This document shows, piece after piece, positions 16,388 through 24,889 of a DNA stretch of 64,000 nucleotides (the first letter of the stretch is position 1; every line of letters begins with the position of its first letter). The notes under the pieces are model-generated. The model worked only from the letters and a program-made list of their open reading frames with translations, searched no databases and was not told the DNA's origin. Both the position numbers and the translations under genes were made by a program. Origin of the DNA: JBDHWG01 sp046328525 (lineage in GTDB: Bacteria > Chloroflexota > Anaerolineae > Epilineales > JAHCIE01). The stretch is taken from positions 1-64,000 of the forward strand of contig JAXLWK010000004.1 of assembly GCA_046328525.1 (NCBI GenBank), read 5' to 3'.

Positions 16388-17398
16388 TTACGCCGCCGGC
16401 GCTTCGGCCTGTGGCAGCGCCTTCACACCCTCGGCGATGGTGGCGACGACGTTCTGGGACACGGCGCGCCGCGCCGCCCGAATCGCGCTCACCACGGCGT
16501 CGGCCTTCGCCCGCCCGTGGCCGATGACGACGATGCCGTCCACGCCGAGCAACACCGCCCCGCCGTAGGGGCTGTCGTCGGCGCGGGCGCTGACGCGGCT
16601 GAACGCGCCCTTCGCAATCGCGCCGCCGAGCATGGAGAACGGATCGCGCGTAACCTCTTCCTTGATAATCTCGCGCATCATCTTGCCGATGGCCTCAGCG
16701 AACTTGATGATGACGTTGCCGGTGAAGCCGTCGGTCACCACGACATCGGCGGCCTGGGCAATGAGCATGTCCTTGCCCTCGATGTTGCCGATGAAGTTGA
16801 TCGGCGCGGCCTTGAGCAGCGGGTACGTAGCCTGGACCAGCTCGTTGCCCTTGCTCTCTTCCTCGCCGTTGGAGATGAGGCCGACGCGCGGCCGCTCGAT
16901 GCCCAGGACGCGCTCGACGTAGATACTGCCCATGAGGGCGAACTGCACCAACCACTCCGGCCGCACATCAGTATTGGCCCCGATATCCAGCATGAACGTG
17001 AAGCCGTGCAGCGTCGGGAACACCGTCGCCAGGGCCGGCCGCTTGATGCCCTGGATGCGGCCCAGGCCGAACAGGGCCGCCGCCAGCCCGCCGCCGGTGT
17101 TGCCCATCGTCACGAAAGCGTCGGCCTCGCCGTCTTTGACCAGACGGATGCCGACGCTCATGGACGAGTCTTTCTTGGCCCGCACCGCCGTCGCCGGCTG
17201 GTCGTCCATCTCGATGACCTCGCTGGCGTGGACGACGCGAATCGCGCTCGGCGGCGACGCACCCAGCGCCGCCCTCACGTCCGTCTCGCGCCCGACGAGG
17301 ATAATATCGTCGCCGAACTCCTTCGCCGCCGCCACCGCGCCCTTGACGATCTCCTCGGGCGCGTGGTCACCCCCCATCGCGTCTACTACGATGCGCAC
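16388..17398 (-). CDS. plsX: Phosphate acyltransferase PlsX
   Basis: A 336-aa PlsX: MRIVVDAMGGDHAPEEIVKGA at the N-terminus (the diagnostic DAMGGDHAP), MGNTGGGLAAALFGLGRI, and DIGANTDVRPEWL, with GVDGIVVIGHGRA near 300. It makes acyl-phosphate from acyl-ACP, the donor for PlsY in the first step of phospholipid synthesis, and acts as a peripheral membrane enzyme. The start is GTG 17398 with a perfect AGGAGG five bases upstream. In many bacteria plsX neighbours rpmF or fab genes; here it is followed by the NERD-like membrane protein instead, so it stands apart from the usual fatty-acid cluster. Confidence 0.97.
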   Translation of the reverse strand: MRIVVDAMGGDHAPEEIVKGAVAAAKEFGDDIILVGRETDVRAALGASPPSAIRVVHASEVIEMDDQPATAVRAKKDSSMSVGIRLVKDGEADAFVTMGNTGGGLAAALFGLGRIQGIKRPALATVFPTLHGFTFMLDIGANTDVRPEWLVQFALMGSIYVERVLGIERPRVGLISNGEEESKGNELVQATYPLLKAAPINFIGNIEGKDMLIAQAADVVVTDGFTGNVIIKFAEAIGKMMREIIKEEVTRDPFSMLGGAIAKGAFSRVSARADDSPYGGAVLLGVDGIVVIGHGRAKADAVVSAIRAARRAVSQNVVATIAEGVKALPQAEAPAA

Positions 17399-17464
17399 TC
17401 ATCCTCCTGGACTCCCGATGGAGGAAGTATACAACGGGGCGCACGAGACGCAAATTAGGCGGGA

Positions 17465-17559
17465 CCCCCTCTCCCAGAAAAGGAGAGGGGGACAACCCGA
17501 CTCGCGTAGCGCCGACTTCAGTCGGCTCTTGGTCGGATGCCGACTGAAGTCGGCGCTAC
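17465..17559. terminator. Two strong inverted repeats between plsX and the CoA-transferase gene
   Basis: First, CCCCCTCTCC (17465-17474) with GGAGAGGGGG (17482-17491). Second, a perfect 21-bp inverted repeat, arms 17506-17526 (GTAGCGCCGACTT...) and 17539-17559, with a 12-bp loop. Both lie just past the CoA-transferase stop and upstream of plsX, so they suit a terminator. The GTAGCGCCGACTTCAGTCGG arm is a typical dispersed palindrome and may be mobile. Confidence 0.6.
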
Positions 17560-17579
17560 AGCGTTGGTGGATGCCTGGG

Positions 17580-18893
17580 TTAGCAGCAATCCAGGGTGCC
17601 GAAGCGCTCCAGCGCCTCGCGCTCCAGGCGCTCGCGGTGCATTGGGTGGGCGATGTTGATCATCGCCAGCGCGCGCTGGCGCAGGTTCCGCCCGTACAGG
17701 TACGCCACGCCGTACTCGGTGACGATGTAGTGGACGTGGGCGCGGGTCGTGACCACGCCGGCGCCCGGCTTGAGGAAGCTCACGATGCGCGACTCGCCGC
17801 GGCTGGTCGTGGACGGCAGGGCGATGATGGGCTTGCCGCCCTCCGACAGCGCCGCGCCGTGCATGAAGTCCATCTGGCCGCCGACGCCGGAGTACATGCG
17901 CGTGCCGATGGAGTCGGCGCACACCTGGCCGGTCACGTCCACCTCGACAGCGCTGTTGATGGCAGTGACCTTCGGGTTGCGGCGGATGACGGCGGTGTCG
18001 TTGGTGTAGGCGACGTCGAGCATAACGACCAGCGGGTTGTCATCCACGAAGTCGTACAGCCGCTTGGTGCCGAGCAGGAAGCTGCCGACGATCTTGCCGG
18101 GGTGTGTCCGCTTGTTGTAGCCGGTGATGACGCCCCTTTCCACCAGATCAATGATGCCCTCGGAGAACATCTCGGTGTGGATGCCGAGGTTCTGGTGGCT
18201 GCCCAGGGACGCGAGGGCGGCGTCGGGGATCGCGCCGATGCCCATCTGGAGCGTCGCGCCATCCTCCACCAACTCCGCCACGTTGCGCCCAATCGCCATC
18301 TCGACCTCGCCCATCTCCGACGGCGGCAGCTCCGGCAGCGGGTCGTTGACCTCGACGGCGTAGGCGATCTGACTCATGTGGATCAGGCCGTCGCCGTGGG
18401 TGCGCGGCATGTTCGGGTTGACCTGGGCGATGACGTGCTTCGCCATTTCCACCGCCGCGCGGCTCGTGTCCACCGAGACGCCGAGGGAGCAGAAGCCGTG
18501 GCGGTCGGGCGGGGACACCTGGATCATCGCCACGTCCAGGGGCAGGATGTTCTTGCGGAAGAGGTTCGGCACCTCGCGCAGGAACACCGGGATATAGTCC
18601 ACCAGGCCCGTGGAGACGCCGTCGCGGACGTTCGGGCCGAGGAAGGGAGCGTTGGTATGGAAGTTGTTGCGGTATTCGGGGCGAGCATACGGGGCGTCGC
18701 CGGCGGTGATGATGTGGACGATCTCCACATCGCGCAGCTCCGGCGCGCGGCGAACCATGGCCTCGATGAGGCGCTGGGGAGCGGCCGCGACACTCTGGAC
18801 GAACACGCGGTGGCCGGACTCGATCACGGACACGGCCTCATCCGCGCTCACGATTTGGAAGTGGGCGCGTTCGTCGAGACCCTGGAGCTTCAT
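17580..18893 (-). CDS. Acetyl-CoA hydrolase/transferase family protein (CoA-transferase)
   Basis: A 437-aa family I CoA-transferase of the acetyl-CoA hydrolase / 4-hydroxybutyrate CoA-transferase type. Seen are GLGPNVRDG-like N-terminal motifs (FLGPNVRDGVSTGLVDYIP), the GIGAIPDA loop, HTEMFSEGIIDL with the likely catalytic Glu near 240, and the GVGGQMDFMHGA motif near 340, then TEYGVAYLYGR. It swaps CoA between short-chain acyl-CoA and a carboxylate (acetate, butyrate, 4-hydroxybutyrate or succinate); the exact pair cannot be told. GGAGA precedes ATG 18893. It is monocistronic, bounded by hairpins downstream and a 300-bp gap upstream. Confidence 0.93.
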   Translation of the reverse strand: MKLQGLDERAHFQIVSADEAVSVIESGHRVFVQSVAAAPQRLIEAMVRRAPELRDVEIVHIITAGDAPYARPEYRNNFHTNAPFLGPNVRDGVSTGLVDYIPVFLREVPNLFRKNILPLDVAMIQVSPPDRHGFCSLGVSVDTSRAAVEMAKHVIAQVNPNMPRTHGDGLIHMSQIAYAVEVNDPLPELPPSEMGEVEMAIGRNVAELVEDGATLQMGIGAIPDAALASLGSHQNLGIHTEMFSEGIIDLVERGVITGYNKRTHPGKIVGSFLLGTKRLYDFVDDNPLVVMLDVAYTNDTAVIRRNPKVTAINSAVEVDVTGQVCADSIGTRMYSGVGGQMDFMHGAALSEGGKPIIALPSTTSRGESRIVSFLKPGAGVVTTRAHVHYIVTEYGVAYLYGRNLRQRALAMINIAHPMHRERLEREALERFGTLDCC

Positions 18894-19194
18894 CGCCGTC
18901 TCCTTCTGGGTTGTCTGGCTTAACCGGAAGCGTCAATGCGTTCTCGGACCGCGGAGGCCGCGATTCGGCACAATCCTTTCGTGCTTTTCGCGCCCTTTCC
19001 GCCTTTCGTAGTCCAATCTCCCGCAAGCCTTTGAATGAATCACTCCTCGGCTGGCGGTATCCGGGTGGATGATGGCCGCGAGCCGCGTCAAACAGTAGCA
19101 GATAAACAAGACGGGGTCAACTCAATTTGGACCTTTTGTAGGGACGACTTCAGTCGTTCAGGCCTGTGTGGTCCAAGTTCCACGACACATTGCG
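18894..19194. other. Intergenic stretch without a gene
   Basis: No credible reading frame, promoter consensus or RNA gene was seen. Short repeats resembling the degenerate GCGCC(C/T)TT blocks of other intergenic spaces are present around 18975-19015. Confidence 0.6.
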
Positions 19195-19995
19195 TCATCT
19201 CCACCGCGTGAGGATTGTCTCGCGCTGGAACACGCGCACCCCAACGACGAACACCAGACCATCCAGGACGGCCAGGAGGATGGCGGCCATGAGGACATAG
19301 GGCAGGCCGAGGATGAACAGGCCGACGCTCTGCCCTATCATGACCGCGACGACCGGAAGAATGATGATGACGCCGACCTGCTGCGCGCTCCGGGGATCGG
19401 TCACACGCGCCGAGACGATGACGCCCAGGCCGAGCGCCATCATCGCCACCAGGGGCGTGATGAGTATGATCATCGTCAGCGTCGCCGGGTCGAGAACGTA
19501 GCGCGCCACCGTCGCGCCGGCGCGCCAGATCACGATGACGGCGTAGATGAGGAAGATGAGCCACGTACCCAGGACGGCGGGGATGGTCGAGGCGAGGGCT
19601 TTGCCGAGCAGGAGCTGCTCCGTCGAGATGGGTGTCGCCAGCACCGCCTCCAGGCTGCGGCTCGTCTTCTCGCCGATGATGCTGTAGGTGGCGATGCTGA
19701 TGGCCGCCATGACCGGCAGCACCAGGAACAGGGGCAGGAACTGGCGCAGGAGGAAGACCTGCGCCTGCTGGAGCGGGGGCAGCCCGGCCAGGCTCGGCAT
19801 GAGCTGGAGGTAGTTCGCCGGCAGGCCCTCGGTCGTGCCGGCGAACTCCGGCCCCAGCAGCGCGGGCAGGAGCAGCCCCAGGCCGAGGGGCATCGCCAGG
19901 AACATCACCGACAGTAAGCCCCACGTAAACAGGATCGTTCGATTGCGGAGCGTCTCCGCCCACTCCTTGCGCACCACCGTCTCCACTGCCGTCAT
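19195..19995 (-). CDS. ABC-2 type transporter permease
   Basis: A 266-aa integral membrane protein with an N-terminal cytoplasmic segment (VVRKEWAETLRNRTILFTW, characteristic of ABC-2 permeases just before the first helix), a first helix at ~22-45, a periplasmic loop, and five more helices from ~95 to 250. ATG 19995 is favoured over GTG 20001 because GAGGAG is better spaced from it. It probably pairs with the ATPase encoded upstream at 20247-21215; the two are separated by a 250-bp repeat-bearing space but lie on one strand. Such pairs export drugs, lipids or sodium; the substrate is unknown. Confidence 0.9.
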   Translation of the reverse strand: MTAVETVVRKEWAETLRNRTILFTWGLLSVMFLAMPLGLGLLLPALLGPEFAGTTEGLPANYLQLMPSLAGLPPLQQAQVFLLRQFLPLFLVLPVMAAISIATYSIIGEKTSRSLEAVLATPISTEQLLLGKALASTIPAVLGTWLIFLIYAVIVIWRAGATVARYVLDPATLTMIILITPLVAMMALGLGVIVSARVTDPRSAQQVGVIIILPVVAVMIGQSVGLFILGLPYVLMAAILLAVLDGLVFVVGVRVFQRETILTRWR

Positions 19996-20018
19996 ACCCA
20001 CTCCTCAGAGTTTGAAAC

Positions 20019-20216
20019 GCAAAGGCGCAGAGGCGCAAAGGGAAAACCCAGAAGTCACTGCGAGGAGGACGATAGGACGACGAAGCAGTCTCCCGGTGTG
20101 TGACAGATACGTTTCTGCCGCTCAGGCAGCGTCTTGCAAGGGCGGGAGATTGCTTCGCTCCGCTCGCAATGACCGCCCACGTTTCTTCCTTTGCGTCTTT
20201 GCGCCTTTGCGTTGCC
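20019..20216. repeat. Large imperfect palindrome, dispersed-repeat type
   Basis: Outer arms CGCAAAGGCGCAGAGGCGCA (about 20020-20040) and TTTGCGTCTTTGCGCCTTTG (about 20190-20210) enclose a second inverted pair around GCAGTCTCCCG and GGGAGATTGCTTCGC. It lies inside an operon between ATPase and permease genes. No gene. Confidence 0.65.
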
Positions 20217-20246
20217 TTCTATCCCCTTTGCGCTTTGCGTTAGCTT

Positions 20247-21215
20247 CTACCCGCTCTGCGCACCGTCGTCGTCAGAAGCCTTGCCGTCCACAAGCTCCAG
20301 ATACACCTGCTCCAGGCTGGCGCGGTCCTCGGCCACGAACTGCACCTGCGCCCCTGCTCCCACCAGCGCCGCCACCAGGCCGGGGTTCGCCTCGGCCGGG
20401 CTGTCCACGTCCACGTGTAGGACGCTGTCGCGCAGCGCGGCATGGCGCACGTGGGGCGCGGCCTCGGCGATGGCGACCCAGCGCGGGTCGGGGTTGGCGA
20501 CGGTCACCAGGGTGCGCGAGCCGAACAGGCGCTGGCGCAGCGCCGCTGGCGTGTCCACAGCGATGAGCGTCTGCTTCAGGACCCCGACGCGGTCGGCCAG
20601 GCGCTCGGCCTCGTCCAGGTTGTGCGTCGTCAGGAAGATCGTGCGGCCCTCCGCCTTGAGCGCCTCGATGAAGTCGCGCACGGTGCGGCTGGCGCTCGGG
20701 TCCAGGCCGGACGTCGGCTCGTCCAGGAACACCAGGTCCGGCTCGTGCAGGAAGGCGCGGGCAATCGCCACTTTCTGGCGCATGCCCTTGGAAAAACTGC
20801 CCGTGAGCTGCCCGCGCTGCTCCCACAGTCCCAGGAGCTTGAGGTACTTCTCGACCGCCTTCTCCGGCTGCGGCACGCGGTAGAGGCGAGCGAAGAACAT
20901 CAGGTTATACTCCGCGCTGAGCCGGTCGTACAGGCCGGGCGACTCGGTCAGGAAGCCAATGCGCCCGCGCAGCCGTTCCAGCGCCTCGTCGTCGCCGTCG
21001 AGGGTCTGGCCGATGACCGTCGCCTCGCCCGCCGTCGGCGCGATGAGCGCGGCGAGCATGCGCACGGTGGTCGTCTTGCCGGAGCCATTCGGCCCCAGGA
21101 GGACGAACACCTCGCCCCGCTCGACGGCCAGGTCCAGGTCGCGCACCGCCGTGGTCGCTCCGAAGGTTCGCGTCAGCCCGCGCGTCTCAATCACGCGCCC
21201 GTTCGTCGCTATCAT
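20247..21215 (-). CDS. ABC transporter ATP-binding protein (ABC-2 exporter)
   Basis: A 322-aa ATPase with Walker A GPNGSGKTTT near residue 42, Q-loop region IGFLTESPGLYDRLSAEYN, signature FSKGMRQKVAIARAF, Walker B LVFLDEPTSGLDP, and switch TTHNLDEAE. A C-terminal extension (~225-322) is the accessory domain often found in drug and Na+ exporters (DrrA/NatA types). ATG 21215 has GGGAGG upstream and starts only 4 bp after the stop of the YhfC gene, so the two are co-translated. The permease partner is at 19195-19995. Confidence 0.95.
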   Translation of the reverse strand: MIATNGRVIETRGLTRTFGATTAVRDLDLAVERGEVFVLLGPNGSGKTTTVRMLAALIAPTAGEATVIGQTLDGDDEALERLRGRIGFLTESPGLYDRLSAEYNLMFFARLYRVPQPEKAVEKYLKLLGLWEQRGQLTGSFSKGMRQKVAIARAFLHEPDLVFLDEPTSGLDPSASRTVRDFIEALKAEGRTIFLTTHNLDEAERLADRVGVLKQTLIAVDTPAALRQRLFGSRTLVTVANPDPRWVAIAEAAPHVRHAALRDSVLHVDVDSPAEANPGLVAALVGAGAQVQFVAEDRASLEQVYLELVDGKASDDDGAQSG

Positions 21216-21219
21216 CCGC

Positions 21220-22035
21220 TCAGCCTCCCGCCGCCGCCGCAACGTCCGCCGGTGTCTCAGGCCGCGGGCGGAAGTGGAAGATGATCCAGATGCTGAAGAT
21301 GGCGAAGCCGGTGAGCACGACCTCGACGCCGACCAGCCCGATGTAGCGCGGGAGGAACACGGCGACGGCGTCAATCAAGGCGTGGTAGCCCACCGCCGCC
21401 CAGTACCAGATGAACGAGCCGCGCGTGAATACCTGCAGCACCAGGATGGACAGGGAAATCTGGATCACCATCGTCAGGGCGCGCTCATACGCGCCGACGA
21501 GGGGTGTCGCCGGGCCGAGCACCTGTAATTGCTGCAACCCACCCTGGAGCTGGGCGACGGCCTCTGGCGGGAGCGATTGGATCTGCTCCGCCGACATGGC
21601 GGCGAAGTTCATGATCGTCGCCATGCTCGCCATGACCGAGACGCCGATCCATACCGACTCCATCGCCTCGTGGCCGGTGCCGTACATGACACCCATCGTC
21701 CACGTCTTCGGCCCCTTCAAGAGGTAGCGGTAGCCGAGCCAGCGGCCCGTCTCCTCGAACAGCCCCGCTGTCAGGGCCAGGGCCAGCCCCCACGCGACGG
21801 CCAGCGCCGGCGAGCCTTTGAGCGTGTCGGCCAGCATGTTCGAGAGAATCTGAACGATGGGGACGCGGATGAGGAGCTGCGTCACGCCGAAGATGAGCAT
21901 GCCGATGAAGAAAGTGCGCCAGCGCGCGCCGAGCCTGCGCCAGAAAATCGCGCCGAGCACGAAGGGGAACAGAATCTCGAATGCAATTGCCAGGGCGTAG
22001 CCAATCATCATCGGCCCTGTGAATACGCTTTGCAT
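21220..22035 (-). CDS. YhfC-family intramembrane metalloprotease-like protein
   Basis: A 271-aa polytopic protein of the YhfC family, related to CPBP-type glutamic proteases. Motifs in order: LFEETGRWLGYR (the EExxR motif, near 91), YGTGHEAMESVWIG (near 118), and GYHALIDAVAVF (the H-x3-D motif, near 222), each in or beside a predicted helix, as expected of an active site inside the membrane. AAGGAT precedes ATG 22035. It is the first gene of the operon with the ABC-2 exporter. Such proteases are often found with ABC exporters of peptides, where they may process or give immunity to the exported product; that role here is inference. Confidence 0.85.
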   Translation of the reverse strand: MQSVFTGPMMIGYALAIAFEILFPFVLGAIFWRRLGARWRTFFIGMLIFGVTQLLIRVPIVQILSNMLADTLKGSPALAVAWGLALALTAGLFEETGRWLGYRYLLKGPKTWTMGVMYGTGHEAMESVWIGVSVMASMATIMNFAAMSAEQIQSLPPEAVAQLQGGLQQLQVLGPATPLVGAYERALTMVIQISLSILVLQVFTRGSFIWYWAAVGYHALIDAVAVFLPRYIGLVGVEVVLTGFAIFSIWIIFHFRPRPETPADVAAAAGG

Positions 22036-22201
22036 GGATAATCCTTCCGGGGCAGTGGGGCGTTACTACGTCTGCGCCATTTTATGTGTAGCAGACCAAC
22101 GACCGCCGCGCTCAGCAAGCTTGCTCCCCTTGCGCGCTGATGTCAAGCCGTGCGCCACAACACCCTAGACTCTCTAAGCGCGAAGCGCCCGGAAGATGCG
22201 G

Positions 22202-22207
22202 TATAAT
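22202..22207 (+). promoter_or_regulatory. -10 element implying a leaderless MFS mRNA
   Basis: A perfect TATAAT ends 5 bp before ATG 22213. Transcription would begin at or next to the start codon, giving a leaderless message. No Shine-Dalgarno site is present, in agreement. Confidence 0.6.
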
Positions 22208-22212
22208 ACGGG

Positions 22213-23391
22213 ATGATGAGCGAGCAGACAGCTACCGTAGACCAGGCCAGACAACGCTGGGCGATGTTCGCCCTGTACGCCGCCGCCGTCGTTGTCTTCG
22301 GCGACATGTACCTGACGCAGCCGATCCTGCCCATCCTGTCGCAGGAATTCGACATCGCGCCCGCGACCGCTGGCCTGTCCGTGTCGGCCGTCGTCCTGCT
22401 CATCGCGTTCGCCTCGCTGGGCTATGGCCCACTGAGCGACAGCCTGGGCCGCAAGCCGGTCATGGTCTGGAGCACGGCGCTGCTGACCGTACCCACCCTG
22501 CTGTGCGCCCTCGCGCCGACGTTCGGCGTCCTCCTCATCTTCCGCGCCCTGCAAGGGCTGTTCATTCCGGGGCTGACCGCCGTCGCCGTCGCCTACCTGG
22601 GCGACCTGGTGGACCACCGCGCCCTGGGCGCGGCGGTCGGCGGCTGGATCGCCGCCAACGTGGCGGGCGGGCTGGTCGGCCGCGTGGGCAGCGGCCTCAT
22701 CACCGACGTCGCCGGCTGGCGGGCCGCGTTCGCCGTGTTCGCCGTCCTGACGCTGTTGACCGCCATCGGGATGGCGCTGGCCCTCCCGCGCGACGGCCGC
22801 CACGCCCACGGCGACTGGCGCGCGGCGTATCGCGGCATGGCCGCGCTGCTGCGCTATCGGCGGCTCGTCGGCGCGTTCATCATCGGCGGCGGGCTGTTCT
22901 TCGGCTTCCTCGGCTTCTTCACCTATCTGCCCTACTACCTGACCGGCGCACCGTTCTATCTGTCGCCGGGCCTCGTCAGCCTGGCCTACCTGAGCTACCT
23001 GGCCGGCGTCATCGTCTCGCCCATCGCCGGCCGCCTGTCAGCCCGCGTCTCGCGCCGCCGCCTCATCGCCGTCGGCCTCGCCGTCGCCATGCTCGGCATC
23101 GCCCTGACGCTCATCCCGGTGCTGCCCGTCATCGTCGTGTGCCTGTTCGTGCTGTGCAGCGGCATGTTCACGGCGCAAGCGGTCACGCCGGCGTTCGTCA
23201 ACATCCTCGCCCCCCACAGCAAAGGCGGCGCGAACGCCCTGTACATTGTGTTCTACTACGTCGGCGGCACGCTCGGCGGTGTCGTGCCCGGCCTGGCGTG
23301 GCAGAGCGTGGGCTGGGGCGGCGTCGCGGCGGTGTGCCTGGCCGCCTTCGTTATTGCGCTCCTCGCCGACTGGCTGCTGTGCGGGGAGTAA
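22213..23391 (+). CDS. MFS transporter, YnfM-like
   Basis: A 392-aa, 12-helix major facilitator protein. The N-terminal FGDMYLTQPILPILSQEF and the loop 2-3 motif YGPLSDSLGRKPVM match the YnfM/Bcr-type drug-efflux branch. The second half repeats the pattern with a weaker AGRLSARVSRRRLI. Substrates in this branch include arabinose and drugs; here unknown. The start codon (ATG 22213, or the next ATG at 22216) sits directly behind a -10 box, with no ribosome site. It is followed convergently by nothing; the ROK regulator downstream has its own promoter. Confidence 0.93.
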   Translation: MMSEQTATVDQARQRWAMFALYAAAVVVFGDMYLTQPILPILSQEFDIAPATAGLSVSAVVLLIAFASLGYGPLSDSLGRKPVMVWSTALLTVPTLLCALAPTFGVLLIFRALQGLFIPGLTAVAVAYLGDLVDHRALGAAVGGWIAANVAGGLVGRVGSGLITDVAGWRAAFAVFAVLTLLTAIGMALALPRDGRHAHGDWRAAYRGMAALLRYRRLVGAFIIGGGLFFGFLGFFTYLPYYLTGAPFYLSPGLVSLAYLSYLAGVIVSPIAGRLSARVSRRRLIAVGLAVAMLGIALTLIPVLPVIVVCLFVLCSGMFTAQAVTPAFVNILAPHSKGGANALYIVFYYVGGTLGGVVPGLAWQSVGWGGVAAVCLAAFVIALLADWLLCGE

Positions 23392-23428
23392 CCCCTCACC
23401 CCCGTCCCCTCTTCCTCATAACTTCGAC

Positions 23429-23484
23429 TTGACATCTCCCCGCTGTGCGGTATACTACTCGCCAGGTTTGTTTAGCAAACAAAC
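23429..23484 (+). promoter_or_regulatory. sigma70 promoter with ROK operator
   Basis: -35 TTGACA (23429-23434), 16-bp spacer, -10 TATACT (23451-23456). Ten bases past the -10 lies a perfect inverted repeat GTTTGTTT-AGC-AAACAAAC (23466-23484), the known type of operator for ROK/XylR repressors. It covers the start of transcription and precedes the ROK gene, so autorepression is very likely. Confidence 0.85.
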
Positions 23485-23503
23485 TAATGCCGAGGGATCA
23501 AGC

Positions 23504-24772
23504 TTGGATACTTTGCGTAGCGTTGACCACGCCATGATGCGTGAAATGAACACGGCCCTCATCCTGGAGTGCCTGCACCAGCACGCGCCCCTATCGCGGG
23601 CACGCCTGGCCGAGATGACGGGGCTGAACAAGGCGACTGTGTCCAGCCTGGTGCGGGAGCTGCTCGACGCCCAATACATCCGCGAGAACGGCCTGAACAC
23701 GGGCGACACCGGCCGCCCGTCCATCCAGCTCGAGCTGAACCCGGCGGCCGGCGCCATCATCGGCGCTGAGATTGGCGTAGACTTTGTCTCGGTGCTGCTG
23801 ACGGACTTCTCGGCGGGCATGCTGTGGCGGCTCTACGAGCGCACATCGCACCTCGACGGACGGGACGCCATCCTCAAGCGCGTGGTCAAGGGGCTGTCCC
23901 AGGCGCGCGACGCCGCGCGGCAGGTCGGGTTGCCGGTGCTGGGCGCCGGCCTCGGCGCGCCGGGCCTGGTGGATGTCGCCACAGGCACGCTCCTGTTTGC
24001 GCCCAACCTGGGGTGGGCCGATGTCCCGCTGCGGCAGCCTCTCGAAGACTGCTTCGACTTCCCCGTCTACGTAGACAATGAAGCCAACCTGGCCGCCCTC
24101 GGCGAGGCGTATTTCGGCGCGGCGGAGGATGCCCGCTACGTCCTCTACATTCACTCCAGCGTCGGGCTGGGCGCGGGCGTCGTCCTCGACCGCCGCATCC
24201 TATCCGGCGTCGCCGGGTATGCCGGCGAAGTCGGCCACATGACCGTCGAGCCGAACGGACCGCCCTGCGCCTGCGGCAACCACGGCTGCTGGGAGACCGT
24301 GGCCAGCCAGCGGGCGCTCTTCGACCGCATCCACGCCGCTGTCGCGGGCGGCCGCGCCTCGTGGCTCGTCGAGGCAACCGACGGCCGCCTGGACCAGATC
24401 ACCATTCAGCTCGTCATTGCCGCCGCGCGGCGCAGGGACGCGGTGGCTCTCGACGCCATCGCCGAGACCGGACGCTACCTGGGCATCGGGCTGGCCGGGC
24501 TGATCAACCTCCTCAACCCGGAGCGCGTCGTCTTTGGCGGGATGCTCAGCCTGGCCCACGAGTACCTGCTACCGACGATGAAGGCCGAGATCGAGCGCCG
24601 CGCCCTGCGCTGGTCCCGCGAGGGCGCGGACATCGTCATCGCCAAGTATGGTCCGGACGCCTGCGCCATCGGCGGCGTCGCCACGGTCTACCACCGCGTG
24701 CTCAGCCGCCCCCTCGCCGCCCGCGAGCCGCGCGATGGCAAGTCACGCCACCCGGACGCCCTGCGGTTTTGA
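23504..24772 (+). CDS. ROK-family transcriptional repressor
   Basis: A 422-aa ROK regulator. An N-terminal winged HTH (~20-80: NKATVSSLVRELLDAQYIREN) is followed by a sugar-kinase-like ROK domain with GAPGLVDVATG, DNEANLAALGE, the GEVGHMTVEP motif, and the zinc-binding CACGNHGCWE cluster. The start is placed at TTG 23504 because GAGGGATC precedes it and the protein then begins like other family members (DTLRSVDHAMMREMN); an ATG at 23534 or 23537 is less likely. It senses a sugar or sugar phosphate and represses its own promoter. No sugar operon adjoins it; the targets may be the two amylase genes, but no matching operator was noticed there. Confidence 0.92.
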   Translation: MDTLRSVDHAMMREMNTALILECLHQHAPLSRARLAEMTGLNKATVSSLVRELLDAQYIRENGLNTGDTGRPSIQLELNPAAGAIIGAEIGVDFVSVLLTDFSAGMLWRLYERTSHLDGRDAILKRVVKGLSQARDAARQVGLPVLGAGLGAPGLVDVATGTLLFAPNLGWADVPLRQPLEDCFDFPVYVDNEANLAALGEAYFGAAEDARYVLYIHSSVGLGAGVVLDRRILSGVAGYAGEVGHMTVEPNGPPCACGNHGCWETVASQRALFDRIHAAVAGGRASWLVEATDGRLDQITIQLVIAAARRRDAVALDAIAETGRYLGIGLAGLINLLNPERVVFGGMLSLAHEYLLPTMKAEIERRALRWSREGADIVIAKYGPDACAIGGVATVYHRVLSRPLAAREPRDGKSRHPDALRF

Positions 24773-24839
24773 GGAGGTTGGCCCCTCCACGCTCAGAGGT
24801 TCAGGGATGAGTAGATCCACCACCGGCTTATCCCCCCAT

Positions 24840-24857
24840 CCCCCCGCCGGCGGGGGG
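24840..24857. terminator. GC palindrome between convergent genes
   Basis: CCCCCCGCC directly joined to GGCGGGGGG, between the ROK gene (+) and the cyclase/ATPase gene (-). The position suits a shared terminator. Confidence 0.5.
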
Positions 24858-24889
24858 AGCCGAGGGGGGTCTCACAATAGCGCGGCGAG

